From Clusia tigrina (taxonomy: Eukaryota; Arthropoda; Insecta; Diptera; Clusiidae), in assembly GCA_920105625.2 (NCBI GenBank), contig OV050030.1, positions 178,885,315 through 178,949,314 on the forward strand: a stretch of 64,000 bases of DNA. Reading direction: 5' to 3'. The notes beneath the pieces were generated by a model. That model did not search any database. It saw only the letters and a program-made list of their open reading frames with translations, and had not been told where the DNA came from. Positions within the stretch are counted from its first letter, which is position 1. Each line of letters opens with the position of its first letter. Both the position numbers and the translations under genes were made by a program. Positions 21,400-32,108 of the stretch are shown in pieces.

Positions 21400-23764
21400 T
21401 CGTCCCGTCGTAGCCTTGCCATTATCTGCACAACCATTCTATTCGCTGCTTCCCATGCTTTCTTCTGGCTGAGCATTTACTGTGTCAATCCGGTGGTGAT
21501 GTTGCATTGCAAAGCTTACACACTTCAAGAGAACGTGCCTTGCATCCTCAATTTCATTGGCGCAATATAAACAGTAAGGATCCTCCACGTGCTTATATTT
21601 GTGCAACTAATTTCTAAAATACCCATGGCCCGATATGAGTTGCGTCAGATAGTAGTTCATATCACCATGTTTCCTCGTTGTACACGTTTTGATAATTGGT
21701 ATCATTTCATAGGTCCAACGGCCTTTTGACGTGCTGCCATTCCACGATGCTTTCTTCGCCGATCTTCTCTGCCGAGTGTCGTTATCCTTATTTTTCCGTG
21801 ACATGTATGCCTGTTTTTTGTTTCTCGCTACAATTCGGCTGGGCAGCAGCTGGCAATGTCGCTAGCTGCATCATCTGATAATGTCCTGAACGCGCAACTC
21901 ACTTTTATCGACGAAAGCCTGTATACGGATACTGCACTCTTCATATATGACTATTGTTTAGTAGCAGAGGCCCATATAGGAGCAGCGTATTTGAGAATTG
22001 ACTTTGAGACGTTTGTGAGAAGTTCACTTGTGGACTGTTTTGGACCACCTATGTTTGGCATAAACCTTGCTAACCTAGCACAGGTTCTTCATACTTTCTC
22101 GCTGGCATATCTCATATGATCTGTGAAATTGTGCCTGCTATCCAGTACAACTCCAAGGTATTTGAAGTTTGGAGAAGACATAATATTGTGCTCTCCCACA
22201 CTAATCGTCATAGTCTCCATCACCTTCCGGCTGCTCATCAGCATCACTTCCGTTTTGTTGTCTGCCAGCTGAAGATCGTTTTTCTGAGGCCATACCCTTA
22301 TACTGCGAATAGTTTCATTGCATATCGCAACTATTTGCTCCAGCTTTTTAGCAACTACTACGACAGCAATATCAACAATACTGACACCCGTCGGTTTTTG
22401 GATGCATAGAACTCCGTCGTACATCACATTCCACAGGACCGGTCCCAATACGGATCCTTGTGGGTTGCCGCTTGTTACTCGATATTCCTTCGGTCCGTCT
22501 TCTGTGTCATACACTATTACTCTGCTTTTAAAGGAATTTCTTACAATACGCTGTAGATAAAGGGGAATTTTCAGGTCCGCTAAGGCATTTAACGTCTTCT
22601 CCCAATTCGCGGAGTTAAACGCATTTCTAATGTCCAGGGTAAATACTGCGCAATACTCTTTAGCGCCTCTCTTCCATCTCGTGCCCGACAGAGCACTTTG
22701 CGCTATTTCGCAAACTGCAGCTATAACGTCTACTGTACTGCGACCTCTTCGCAATCCATACTGCCTGTCCAAATACGGCTCCAATCGCATGCATATAATT
22801 CTCTCCAGTATCTTTCCCGCCGTGTCTAGCATACTCAGAGGTCGATAGGAAGAGGGTAATTCTGGTCGTTGGTCGCCCTTAGGAATAAGCATTAATCGTT
22901 TCCAGCGTCCCGGGAATACTCCTTCTTTCAGACAGTTGGTGAACATATCGCTGAAAATAACAGGCTGTGGGAGCACTGCTGTTTTTAACACTAAATTAGG
23001 TAATCCATCCAGGCCAGGACTCTTGTGGGACTTTATTCTTTTTGCCGCACTTATTACCTCATCTATGGTGACTTCTGCGATTATTTCCTGGCTACAGTCA
23101 TAACTTCGGTATAGCTTTGGGGCTTCTTGCGCTGGAAACAGCGTTGAGACGATGTTCGCCATGATGATGGGGCATCCTGGGGTAATTGCTGCTCCATTAT
23201 ACAAACGCCTCAACACTAATTTATAAACCATTCCCCAGGAATTATTGGCAATATCCTCCATAAGTGCTTTAAGCCCACTACTTTTTGCAGCCGAGATTGC
23301 TTTCCTGAATTCTTTCCGTTTCAATTTGTAGTTATGCTGTAGTTGCTGGAAGTCAGGTTTTCCCTTTGCTCTCTGTTGTAGTCTTCTTAGCTTTATGCAA
23401 TCTTTCCTCAGGTCAGCTATTATTCTACCAATAAACAGGTTTCCTACCAGCCCCATGTTTTTTCCTCGGCATTACTGCGTCACAAATAATTTTCAAATTC
23501 CCCATAACATGCCTCGTCTATTGTGCTGCTGATCCTTGAAGAGGTTGCATTTGGCTTATGGTGTACTCCATCATGCTGTGGTCAATTGTGGCCACGCTCC
23601 AGCCGTTTCGTTCGGCCTTTGGAGCTTGTGCTCTTCTTGTATGTTCCGGATTAAGTAACGTAAGTGCTTCCGAGACGTACCAACGTAGTTTCCTGGGGAG
23701 GGATCTGCTTGCGAATGTTATGTCAATGATTGAGGATATTGAATTGAATAAGGGATCGCTGTAA
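21400..23764 (-). mobile_element. R1-like LINE (non-LTR), 5'-truncated, minus strand
   Basis: Runs from an endonuclease C-terminus (about 23764-23560, SIIDITFASRSLPRKLRWYV) through RT to a C-terminal zinc-knuckle region (about 21590-21480, YCLYC ... ARHVLLKC). It is head to head with a related plus-strand copy starting near 23765. Confidence 0.8.
22089..23456 (-). pseudogene. R1-like LINE reverse transcriptase
   Basis: 455 open codons. RT motifs in order: SPGLDGLPNLVLK (motif 0/1 region, residue about 140), LMLIPKGD, SYRPLSMLDTAGKILERI, YGLRRGRSTVDVI, LDIRNAFNSANW (first catalytic Asp), GNPQGSVLGPVLWN, and a damaged catalytic box where the second copy has GYADDIALVVV: here it reads VSIVDIAVVVV, so the double Asp is gone. 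FKYLGVVLD follows. Target-primed reverse transcription would be its role. The clade call (R1 group) rests on the GRSTVDA and NPQGSVLGP motifs and is moderately sure. Confidence 0.85.
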
Positions 23765-23796
23765 TTGCTCCAGCGGCCAAAAAGATCTGTGGACCA

Positions 23797-24306
23797 ATGC
23801 AGCAGCAGGGACTGAAGCTGAAAACGAAGGTGACGGAATCAGGATCAAAATCACCAACAGCAAAACAGGTACGGAAGGGAAAACCACAGGCTACGGCAGT
23901 GCCTCGACCCAGCGCTAGTGCAGAGTGGACAAAGGTGCAGAAGAAATTGAAGTCTACGGTTAGGACCATTAGACCAAAAACAGATACAAGTCGCAGTAGC
24001 GACAGAAATGCTAGAGGCCACTTAGTTGATGAATGCTTCGCGCTTCTTAAATTAGTACTGTTGAATGCACCAGTTCATTACACATTCGACAATGCTCGTC
24101 ATAGATCTAGGAGGTCCATCATAGATCTAGCCTTTGCGGACGACACAACTGCCAGTCGAATTAGCTGGAAAGTCAGTGATATATACACGGGCAGCGATCG
24201 CAATGCCATTATAATAGACATGAAGCGAAAAACAAAGCAGTACACGCGTAAGGCGCAAACAATTGGCTGTCAGTGTCTATTGAAGGCAAAATTGCAAATA
24301 CCATGA
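23797..24306 (+). pseudogene. LINE ORF1-endonuclease chimeric fragment
   Basis: 169 open codons. Residues 1-70 are basic and resemble the ORF1 (gag-like) linker; residues 95-150 match the last part of an apurinic endonuclease (the DLAF and SDxNAI motifs). A full element would have more than 1 kb between them, so an internal deletion fused the two. No active endonuclease is possible. Confidence 0.6.
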
Positions 24307-24329
24307 CTGCGGAAATCGCTACGTACATT

Positions 24330-25929
24330 AAGGAAGCATGTGATGCAGCGATGCCGTGAAGGTCCAACAATACATCAAGGACTCCCGCTTAATGGTGGAC
24401 CGATGAAATTGCTTCGGAAGAGCTGCCGTCAATCACGACGTAAGGCGCAAAGATCGACACCGAATTTCGAGGAACTTCAGGCAGTATACAAGGTTCCCAG
24501 AAGAACTCTGAAAGCAGCTATAACAGAGAGCAAAAACAAGGGTTTCAGAGAGTTGCAGGAGAGTGACCAAGACCCGTGGGGTCTAGTATACAAAACGGTC
24601 ATGCGCAAAGTTAAGGGACCCAGAGCGCCTCGTAGCGCATAGTGGTAACGATCATCCCCCACAGAGCGAAACGAGAGCCGTCGTGACGCCAGACATACAG
24701 AGGGGACCTATAGTCACTGTCGATGAGGTATTGTTGATTTGGATGGAGTCCCAAATGTGGCCTTCAAGGAAACGGTAAGTGCGGGACCAGAAATGTTCGA
24801 AAAGCTGTATGACGCCTGTCTGAGCGACGGCATTTTTCCGAGTGGAAACGGCATAGGCTGGTGCTGTTGTTAAAGCCCGGAACGCCACCGGGCCAGGCCC
24901 TATCGTCCACTTTGTATCCTGGATACAGTGGAAAAGATCCTAGAGCGTATCGTTTGTGAAATACTGCAGGAGACATTCGAGCGACCAGGAGGGCTCTCTG
25001 ACCGACAATTCGGTTTTCGGAAAGGGAGGTCTACAGTCGACGCGATCAGAGCTGTAGTAGGCATTGCTCGAAATGCGACGAGTGGTACTAGATGGCAGGG
25101 TGGCGCTAAAATGTATTGCGCGGTGGAAACTCTAGATATCAAGAATGCCTTCAATTCTGCGAATTGGGTACATATAATGCAGACTCTTGAGATTTTTGCG
25201 GCGCATAATAGGTAGCTACCTCGGCAACAGGGTGCTACTGTACGAGACAACGGCGGGCGTAAAAGCATACCAAATAACCGGCGCGGTTCCTCAAGGATCG
25301 GTAGTAGGGCCCATGCTGTGGAGCTGAATATGCCGGAAAACGTTAATATTATTGGATATGCTGATGATATCGCATTGGTAGTGGTGGCCAAACATATTGA
25401 GCATTTGCAGTTGGTGTGTAACGATGCGATCGCAAGGGTGCGTAGGTGGCTCCAAACAGCGCACCTGGAACTTGCTGCTCACAAAACTGAGATTGTCCTG
25501 ATAAGCACGCAGAAAAAGCGAGAGGAGATGGTGGTGGATATCGGCAATCACCGTACTATTTCGCGACCAAGCATTAAATATCTTGGAGTTAACATCGATG
25601 CGAGGCTTTCGTTTAAGGAGCACCTGGCAGCGGTCAGCAAAAAAGGCTATAAAATCCAAGGCGCCTTTGCGCAAATTCTGCAAAACATTGGAGGACCACG
25701 TGAGGGAAGAAGACAACGTCTGGCGACGGTAACGGGTTCCGTGATGCTCTATGCAGCACCCATCTGGGCAGGAGCAAAAATCACGCATCTCAGAGAGGCT
25801 CGCGCAAAGCAGCGTTTAAGTGCGCTTAGACTCACCTGCGCCTACCGAACGGCCTTCGACGACGCAACTTCCGTCCTTGCTGCAAAAATGCCCCTGGACT
25901 TACGAGCGTTGGAGCTGCAGCGACTGTAA
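24330..25929 (+). pseudogene. LINE reverse transcriptase, frameshifted
   Basis: Pieces in three frames: 24340-24642 (linker), 24928-25215 (EKILERIV, QFGFRKGRSTVDAI, LDIKNAFNSANW with the first catalytic Asp), about 25255-25325 (AVPQGSVVGPML), and 25318-25929 with the intact catalytic box GYADDIALVVVAKH and IKYLGVNIDARLSF. The palm motif order is normal, so only frameshifts separate the pieces. Confidence 0.85.
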
Positions 25930-26055
25930 GACCGACAGGGCGTAAGGCCTACAGCCGAACGAAGGCTAGAGGAGCGACGGCGATGCACCGAAGAGTGGCA
26001 AGAAAAATGGGAGCAGTCCGAGAATGGACGATGGACATTCCAGCTCATTCCCAGT

Positions 26056-26433
26056 GTGTCCCAATGGGTGAACAGGAAGCATAGTAGTCTAAACTACTAC
26101 ATAGAGCAGTTACTCAGCGTTCATGGATGCTTCAATGCATATTTCAACCGCTTCAAAACAACAGAAAACCCCTACTGTCTAAAATGCACGGGCGAATTTG
26201 AGAGCGCCAGGCACGTGATGCTGTACTGCTCACGCTTCAGGACCTGGCGAGAGGAAATAGGATATGCCTTGGGCAGACCACCCGCTAAATGGAACGCGGT
26301 ATCGACCTTCGCTGAACAAGTAATGGTGGCGCTACGCAAGGAGGAGCGTGAACGACAGCGGCTACTGTGTCAACAACAGTTAGCAAATGTTGTAGAAATT
26401 TCGCCACAAAATGACAACCAGCAGCGGACTTGA
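26056..26433 (+). pseudogene. LINE C-terminal zinc-knuckle domain
   Basis: 125 codons at the end of ORF2. Carries C-x2-C...H-x4-C spacing (YCLKCTGEFESARHVMLYC), typical of the C-terminus of R1-group ORF2 proteins, then a basic tail. Part of it (26116-26240) is repeated at 27028-27150. Confidence 0.7.
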
Positions 26434-26508
26434 TTTAGACTTACAAGTACAAACGATTGAGCAATAATTCTCATGACGTAATCACATTCATTATGCGGTC
26501 TCGGGAAG

Positions 26509-27013
26509 TGTTGGGGTATTGTCCTTGTTTGACGGGGGACGTCCTTCTGCTGCGCGCGTGTATCTGAAAAGCCTAAATCACTCTTTGTAAAAAATCACTA
26601 CATTACACTTTTAGTTTTAAAATCACAAGCCTTTATTACTTAGAATACTAACTCTTATATACTATTTACAATTCATAATTACAATACAAAAACTGACCTT
26701 TCTGGTGTTCCAGTTTCGCACCTGTTAATTGGTGTTAGTTGGTCAAGCCAACTGACCTACGCCAATCTGAAATGTTGATGGTGCATTCTAACTTTGAATG
26801 CCCTTCGGTGGCTCGACTGCAAAACTGTAGCACACTAAAAGTTTACATAATAAATATTACATAGGTAATATTAATTCTAAGTACTCGCACCCTAAAAATA
26901 TGTGCTTTCTTAAGTAACTTTAACACATGCTAATCACACAGAATGTGTGGCATCTGTTAGGAGTCGATGATGTGAGACACTACGCGCAGGCAGCTTGATT
27001 CTAGCTCACAACA
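26509..27013 (-). repeat. Solo LTR of gypsy family B
   Basis: 505 bp, TGTTGGGG ... CTCACAACA on the plus strand (so TGTTGTGAG ... CCCCAACA on the minus). It is flanked by a 4-bp direct repeat GAAG (26505-26508 and 27014-27017), so it is a clean solo LTR left by recombination between two LTRs. An imperfect terminal hairpin is retained. It is similar to 27151-27651, 37239-37747 and 52717-53229. Confidence 0.9.
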
Positions 27014-27027
27014 GAAGGTTGCCCGCC

Positions 27028-27150
27028 ATATGGATGCTTCAATGCATATTTCTACCGCTTCAAAACAACAGAAAACCCCTACTGTCCAAAATGCACGGGC
27101 GAATTTGAGAGCGCCAGGCACGTGATGCTGTACTGCTCACGCTTCAGGAC
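27028..27150 (+). pseudogene. Duplicated LINE C-terminal fragment
   Basis: Matches 26116-26238 with about two substitutions, including the zinc knuckle. It is cut at 27150 by the B1 LTR. Its presence on the far side of the solo LTR, still in the same orientation, points to a local duplication or an unequal exchange involving the B LTRs. Confidence 0.85.
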
Positions 27151-27651
27151 TGTTGGGGTCCTTATCTGCTTGTTATCGGGAACGTCCTTTCACTGGCTTT
27201 CCTGAGCGCGCAAGTACCTATAACCTAGCACTTTTTCACACAATAAATGATACGTACTAGTGTAGTTGTTATAAACGACAAGACTCTTTATTCTTAAAAT
27301 ACTACTTATATACTATTTATAAAGAGACATTACAGTCTAAGTATTGACTATTCTGGTATTCTAGTTTCGCAATTGTTATTTGGTGTCAGTTGCTCAAGCC
27401 AACTGACCTACTAAAAGTAAAAGTGTTGTCTTTGCATTCTAAATGCCCCTTGCACAAGCGTGCATTCTAAATGCCCCTCGTCAGCTTGACTGCGGAACTG
27501 TGACACCCTAAAAGTTTACATCATAATTACTGCATAAATACTACTATTTACAATATTTGCACCCTAAAAATATGTGCTCTCTTAATGAATTTAATAGGAG
27601 CCGGTGCTGTGAGTCAACTACGCGTAAGTAGCTTGACTCTAACTCACAACA
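27151..27651 (-). repeat. B1 3' LTR
   Basis: 501 bp; minus strand starts TGTTGTGAGTTAGAGTC and ends CCCCAACA. The near-terminal inverted repeat (GTGAGTTA / TGACTCAC) is intact. It follows a polypurine tract at 27652-27672. Confidence 0.9.
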
Positions 27652-27672
27652 TCCCTCCCGTCTTTCTAAAAG
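27652..27672 (-). promoter_or_regulatory. B1 polypurine tract
   Basis: The minus strand reads AGAAAGACGGGAGGGA directly before the 3' LTR; B2 has AGAAAGAGGGGCGGGA in the same place (52700-52716). It would prime plus-strand DNA synthesis. Confidence 0.75.
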
Positions 27673-27774
27673 AAGTTAGTGCAACTAACTTCCATTAAAT
27701 CTTTGCAATATTTTAACTGCACTGTAAACAATTATGTGCATTGATTTAACTCTAGAGTATATATATATAATGTG

Positions 27775-27960
27775 TTTTTTTTTCTTTTTTTTTTTAAGTC
27801 GCCTTATTTGGGTTATTTTTTATTTTCTTTTTTATTCTTTTCTTTTTTAAATAATATTTTTTTTTTTTTTTACTTTGTGTTCGTTTTCTTTTGTGTTTTT
27901 TTCTCTCTATCATTTCTTTTTTATATATTTCCCTTTTTATAATTTGGTCTTTTATTGACT
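27775..27960 (-). repeat. B1 A-rich tract downstream of env
   Basis: On the minus strand about 190 bp almost entirely A with scattered G and T, between the env end and the polypurine tract. B2 (52380-52610) and A2 (57690-57910) have a comparable tract at the same place. Confidence 0.7.
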
Positions 27961-28030
27961 CTTTTCTCATTGACGTATATACAAACATCTGAACAATAAC
28001 ACAATTCTATTATATACCTAAAACCTTATA

Positions 28031-28675
28031 TTATACTGCGATCTCTGCAACCTGCTGATCCAGTTGACTGCCGTCATTGTCGGAGTGGGTGTTGTGCTGT
28101 ACCGTTGGTGTGGTTGATTCGAGTCTCCGAAGAGCTGTTACTACTGTGCACCATTTTTTCGTTTGGAGGATCGTCATCAGCATTATGACAAGGATGAGCC
28201 CGGTTATACCGCTTACCATTCTGTCTTGTTGTCTTTGACTGATTATTTTCAAGACCTTGTAGATGGCCATAAAATCTCGGTGGTCCATCGTACCTATCGC
28301 CCATTTCAGAATTTCCCCGCCAGCGTCAATTAGTGACCGACGTATCCTCCCCTATAGGGACAGTGATTTTTCTTTTTCCAGAAATCTCCTCACTATTGCC
28401 TTTATTTCCCGTGTCGAAGTATCGCATCTACATTTTAGTTCAGTACCGCTGGCCTCTGTATGTCTCTCACATAATCTCCTTGTTGTCTCTTGCATGCCTT
28501 TAAACTGCTTCAGAATGATCTTTAATTCTGTTCGTGGCAATTCAGTCACAATCACCCAATAGTCTTTGGCGAACCATATATCTCCTGTTTTCTCTAGTAA
28601 TATGTCCGTGTCTGGCAATTTGTCCACCCGTACTCCTGCACGTATCCTGTTGGTATCCGCCAGCATCATCACCAA
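28031..28675 (-). pseudogene. B1 env-like gene, internal deletion
   Basis: Envelope-like gene of an errantivirus-type element. The ATG is at 28675, just after a splice-acceptor-like TTCTAG. A short hydrophobic start is followed by about 107 open codons, an in-frame stop (CTATAG context near 28350), then a basic RIRR and the hydrophobic segment beginning SLIDAGGEILK, which resembles the furin site and fusion peptide of insect F-type Env proteins. From there the frame passes almost directly to the C-terminal membrane anchor (GITGLILVIMLMTIL) and a short tail. Compared with B2 about 1 kb of the ectodomain is missing. Not functional. Confidence 0.75.
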
Positions 28676-28681
28676 TATGAT

Positions 28682-28690
28682 CTAGAACCG
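28682..28690 (-). promoter_or_regulatory. Putative env splice acceptor (B1)
   Basis: TTCTAG just upstream of the env ATG on the minus strand. B2 has TTTTATAG followed by ATCATG at 50533-50545, and A2 a pyrimidine-rich CTACTGTAG at 56359-56367. The position fits env expression from a spliced RNA, as is known for insect errantiviruses. Confidence 0.5.
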
Positions 28691-29544
28691 TACATAAAAT
28701 TAAATTTTTACACTAAACATACGCTAAATTCTAGATATATTATAACATGCTTATTCTGTAGTTGAATGATATATCATTGAATTTTACGTCCACTCGTCCT
28801 TTCCCCTTACTTCATCGGATCTGTTACTGCATCCAGAAGGAAAAGAGGACTGGACTATGTGTTTTCATAGCCATATAGGGCATTATATTTACTTCATTTA
28901 ATGGTTAATTACTCTACTTTAACAACTGAGTAATTTTAACTCTATTCAACTGCGAACAATTTTATTTGCTTCTCTGCCCACAATAAGACTATCCCAGAAA
29001 AACCAGTTTATTTCCAAAAGTTTTCCAGTGCAGGTCCAAATTTCTCACTGCATATAACTACTCTATAAATTTCAATTTACTACTAGTCCGGAAAGCATAT
29101 TATAATTTGGTAACCTAACTATATTATTCTAATATAATATATACAAGTACATCTCAAATCCCACACGATAGTTTCCTAATTGGTAAATCGAAAAATCTAT
29201 GTATATTTACATGTAGTCTACTGTAGTATGTAAATCTCTGCAGATACCCAATTTTCCAAAGTATAACCCTATATACTTACTTTTCTTTGTTTTTCAATAT
29301 ACGTTAATATACGAGTATATCCATATCTAAACGTATCGTCCGCTTATAGCGACCGAAAAGTGGGAGCAGGGTAACTATGATAAAAAGTATTGTCAGCAGT
29401 CATGTACTACAGAATGACCTGATTATTGTATCGCTGGTCGAAATGAAAACATGTCTCAGCACTTTACCTCAGCCATTTTCGTTTTCCTTCTTTTTTTTCA
29501 TTTCGACACGTATTGCTTAAATATGCCTTGTCAGACACCCCACA
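28691..29544 (-). other. B1 pol-env interval (env-proximal part), no gene seen
   Basis: About 850 bp, AT-rich, no supported ORF on the element strand. Counterpart of 49860-50540 in B2. Confidence 0.5.
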
Positions 29545-29737
29545 TTACTCAATACTTCTGCTTTTGTCAGCACAATCCCGATAGTAAAACTCTGACCGTT
29601 GTGCTATAAAATCGCGCTTTCGCAGCGTATTTCCCACAGTAATTAATTGCAAAACGTAGAACAACATGCTAAACGCAACTGTAAAACTAGGACGCTGCAC
29701 GCTCGACCACACCCAGGTGTTGCGTACCCTGATGTAG

Positions 29738-30058
29738 GAGGCGTCACCACTATTACATGATGCAGCTAGGATCTTGGAACAACATGAAATCGAAAACCTC
29801 ATGGACAGGTCATGGGACTCCGAGCACCAACTGGCGAAAGATTCGCGGACTTGCATGAAGGAAGTGTCTATGCAGTGGGATTACCCCATGGAAGTTCTAC
29901 TCGCCTGGCGGTTGATGTTCACGATGATGTTGAAATCTGAGGACCCTGAAGTCGAGCAGGCGCTAGGGCGCCTGTCGGTGCTGCTCCACCGGATCCACGA
30001 GTTCACCGTGCCGGGGTTCCCAATTGCAAACCCCAAACTCATACTTAAATATTTTTAA
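29738..30058 (+). CDS. Antisense ORF in B1 pol-env interval (unknown, conserved in B2)
   Basis: This ORF runs opposite to the element. It is open from a stop at 29735 to the TAA at 30056-30058, about 106 codons; the first ATG in frame is at 29801 (85 codons). No family recognised. The last 59 residues align without gaps to the minus-strand reading of 49430-49612 in B2, with roughly half the residues identical: DYP, a W seven residues later, VLHR/LLHR..HE, TVPGFP and a C-terminus KYF/KFF just before the stop. DNA in this region has diverged much more than gag or pol of the same two copies, so protein-level conservation is the simplest explanation. Upstream of the stop at 29735 weak similarity to B2 continues, so the ancestral ORF may have been longer. 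No transmembrane segment or zinc motif is obvious. Confidence 0.55.
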   Translation, partial: EASPLLHDAARILEQHEIENLMDRSWDSEHQLAKDSRTCMKEVSMQWDYPMEVLLAWRLMFTMMLKSEDPEVEQALGRLSVLLHRIHEFTVPGFPIANPKLILKYF

Positions 30059-30846
30059 AAATTAATAAAATAAAAATAATAAAAAAATTCCTCTGTTCTT
30101 ATTTATTACATTTTTCAGCCCACGTAAGTATCTACTATTTTAATGCTTCTTCTCTCAAAAATTTCTTTTTTCTTTACACCTCCTAGCGTGAATGACCTTA
30201 TCCCTCACCCATACCCCTTTTTTTAATATGCTGAAATTTTTATTATTTTTATATGGTATTCTTTTAATATTTTTACGTTTTTATGTTTTTATATTTTTTT
30301 TTTAATGTTTTTATGTTTTTATATTTTTCATTTTCTCATTCTTTTTTTTTAAATACAGTGCCTAATAAAAACATTTTCATTACGGCACCTTTTTTCACCC
30401 GAGTTTACGAATAAGTATACGTTCGTACATCCGTTCTGCATATTATACACATACTCGTATATACATATATACTTACTTCACCAACGGTGCTACTGCTTAC
30501 GCATCATATGACATTTCTTTAACAGTCGTATATATGTGTGTATATACTCTACGTTCAGTTTAAATTACTTACCCACGACTGTCTTATAATTTTATTTTTT
30601 AAAATGTGTCCAATGAAGCCGTTTCTTATTATTTAATATATTTTCCTCTAATGTGCTTCGTTCGGCCATAGTGCCTAAAAGGCAAATTTTTCTGACGTCA
30701 ATTATACTCGCCCGATTTTAAATGGCAAACTTCGACTGGCCTTGACTTTGAGACTCGGAACTGTGTGTGTTATTTGATATACACACGTACATGTTTGCGT
30801 TGTTATTCTTGTGTTTACACTTGTAAAACACTGTTAACACATGTCT
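30059..30846 (-). other. B1 pol-env interval (pol-proximal part), no gene seen
   Basis: About 790 bp, T-rich on the plus strand, with short repeats of TTTTTATG. Counterpart of 48733-49430 in B2. No gene seen. Confidence 0.5.
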
Positions 30847-32108
30847 TTAGTTGTGTGGTCTAATGTGGAATAATTTCAATAAATTATTATGTAGCTTTTT
30901 ATTCTTACCCTTAACTGTTAGGAGTGTTGTAACTGGGCTACGGATTTCTGCTACTACACACGGACCTATCCAAACAAGTGAGAACTTGTTTCTTCTAGCC
31001 TGATTCTTCATTACTACCTGGTCACCCACATGAAAAATTATTGGGTTTAGTACCTTGTTGTAGGCTTCCCTGGCTACTCGTTTAGCACAATTATGGTTTT
31101 CTCTAACCAATTCAGCCGCTCGCTGCAACTGATATTTTTGTACTTTATTGGGGTCATCAGCATTGTACACTGGCGCACATTTGCGCTTCAAATTTCCTGG
31201 CATGTTGAAACCAAACCCGTAGAGTGTTCTAAACGGAGTTTCCTTCGTTGATACATGCACAGTATTGTTGTGTACATGCATTGCAGTGGTCAACCATTTA
31301 TCCCAATTCGAGCCGTCTTCCTTGGCAAAACTGCGCAAGTACTCGACCAGAGGTCGATGACTGCGTTCCAATGAGCCATTCGCCTGTGGATGATATGGTG
31401 TTATATGCAATTTCTTAATTCCCAGCATTTTATACGTTTCTGAGAATAGTTTTGACACAAAATTTGAACCATTGTCGGTTACCAAGACCTTAGGTATGTT
31501 GTACCGTTCTATAATTTCGTCAAAGAATGCCTTGGCTACCATACTTGCTTCAGCATCGGGTATATCCACGCACGCCATATACTTTGAGAAATCGTCTTGG
31601 AACGTGAAGATGTATTTATTTCCCGAAACTGTCTCAGGTAAAATACCTACAATATCCATATGAACTTTATCAAATGGCTCTTTTTTGGTGTGTCAGTTAA
31701 CACCATTGGCATCTTTGTCAGCCTTGAACTCTTGTTGGCCTGGCACTTTGGACAACTCTTTATATATTTTTTAATGTCGTTGAGCATACCTTTCCATCCG
31801 TATACTCGCCTAATTCTGTCATGGGTATTCCAGAATCCCTGGTTTCCACCTGGGGGTGAATCATGAAAACCCTTTAACACAGCCTGGATATCTTTCTTAT
31901 CCTCCAGCCATTCCACATTACTGGCTTTTTGTTCATTGGCATCGAAACCCGCATTGCTAACATCTCTTGTAGCATCAATTTTATCTCCTTGCATTCTCTC
32001 GGCCTTCTCCTTATCTGACCGTGCTTTGGCCCTCGTTTGCACTACTGATACCTTCTGTGCCTGCGGTACTCTGCTGAGTGCGTCCGCATTCATGTCATGG
32101 AATGACAT
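30847..32108 (-). pseudogene. B1 integrase (one frameshift)
   Basis: Two overlapping pieces. 32108-31647 starts at NADALSRVPQ (normally the RNase H-integrase junction) and includes the zinc finger (H...H...CPKC). 31659-30847 (270 open codons) has the core: first Asp in MDIVGILPE, second in VTDNGSNF, Glu in NGSLERSHR, then the C-terminal domain (HVGDQVVMKNQ, WIGPCVV). All three catalytic residues (D,D35E) are present. A one-base change near 31650 separates the pieces. The C-terminus HIRPHN is identical to B2. Confidence 0.85.

Larger units (their letters stand above)
23765..26450 (+). mobile_element. R1-like LINE (non-LTR), internally deleted, plus strand
   Basis: Same clade as 21400-23764 and in opposite orientation. 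An ORF1-type fragment (about 23860-23980, WTKVQKKLK ... RPKTDTS) is joined to the endonuclease end (24090-24250, SIIDLAFADDTTASRISWKV ... SDRNAIII), then RT and the C-terminal zinc region. It has several frameshifts. Confidence 0.8.

Noticed and set aside
21400..26450. R1 elements as evidence for an rDNA locus
   Set aside because: No 28S rRNA sequence is visible next to either LINE; the copies are truncated and lie among other transposons.
28074..28304. Second minus-strand ORF in B1 env tail
   Set aside because: Overlaps the env frame that contains the membrane anchor; no motif of its own.
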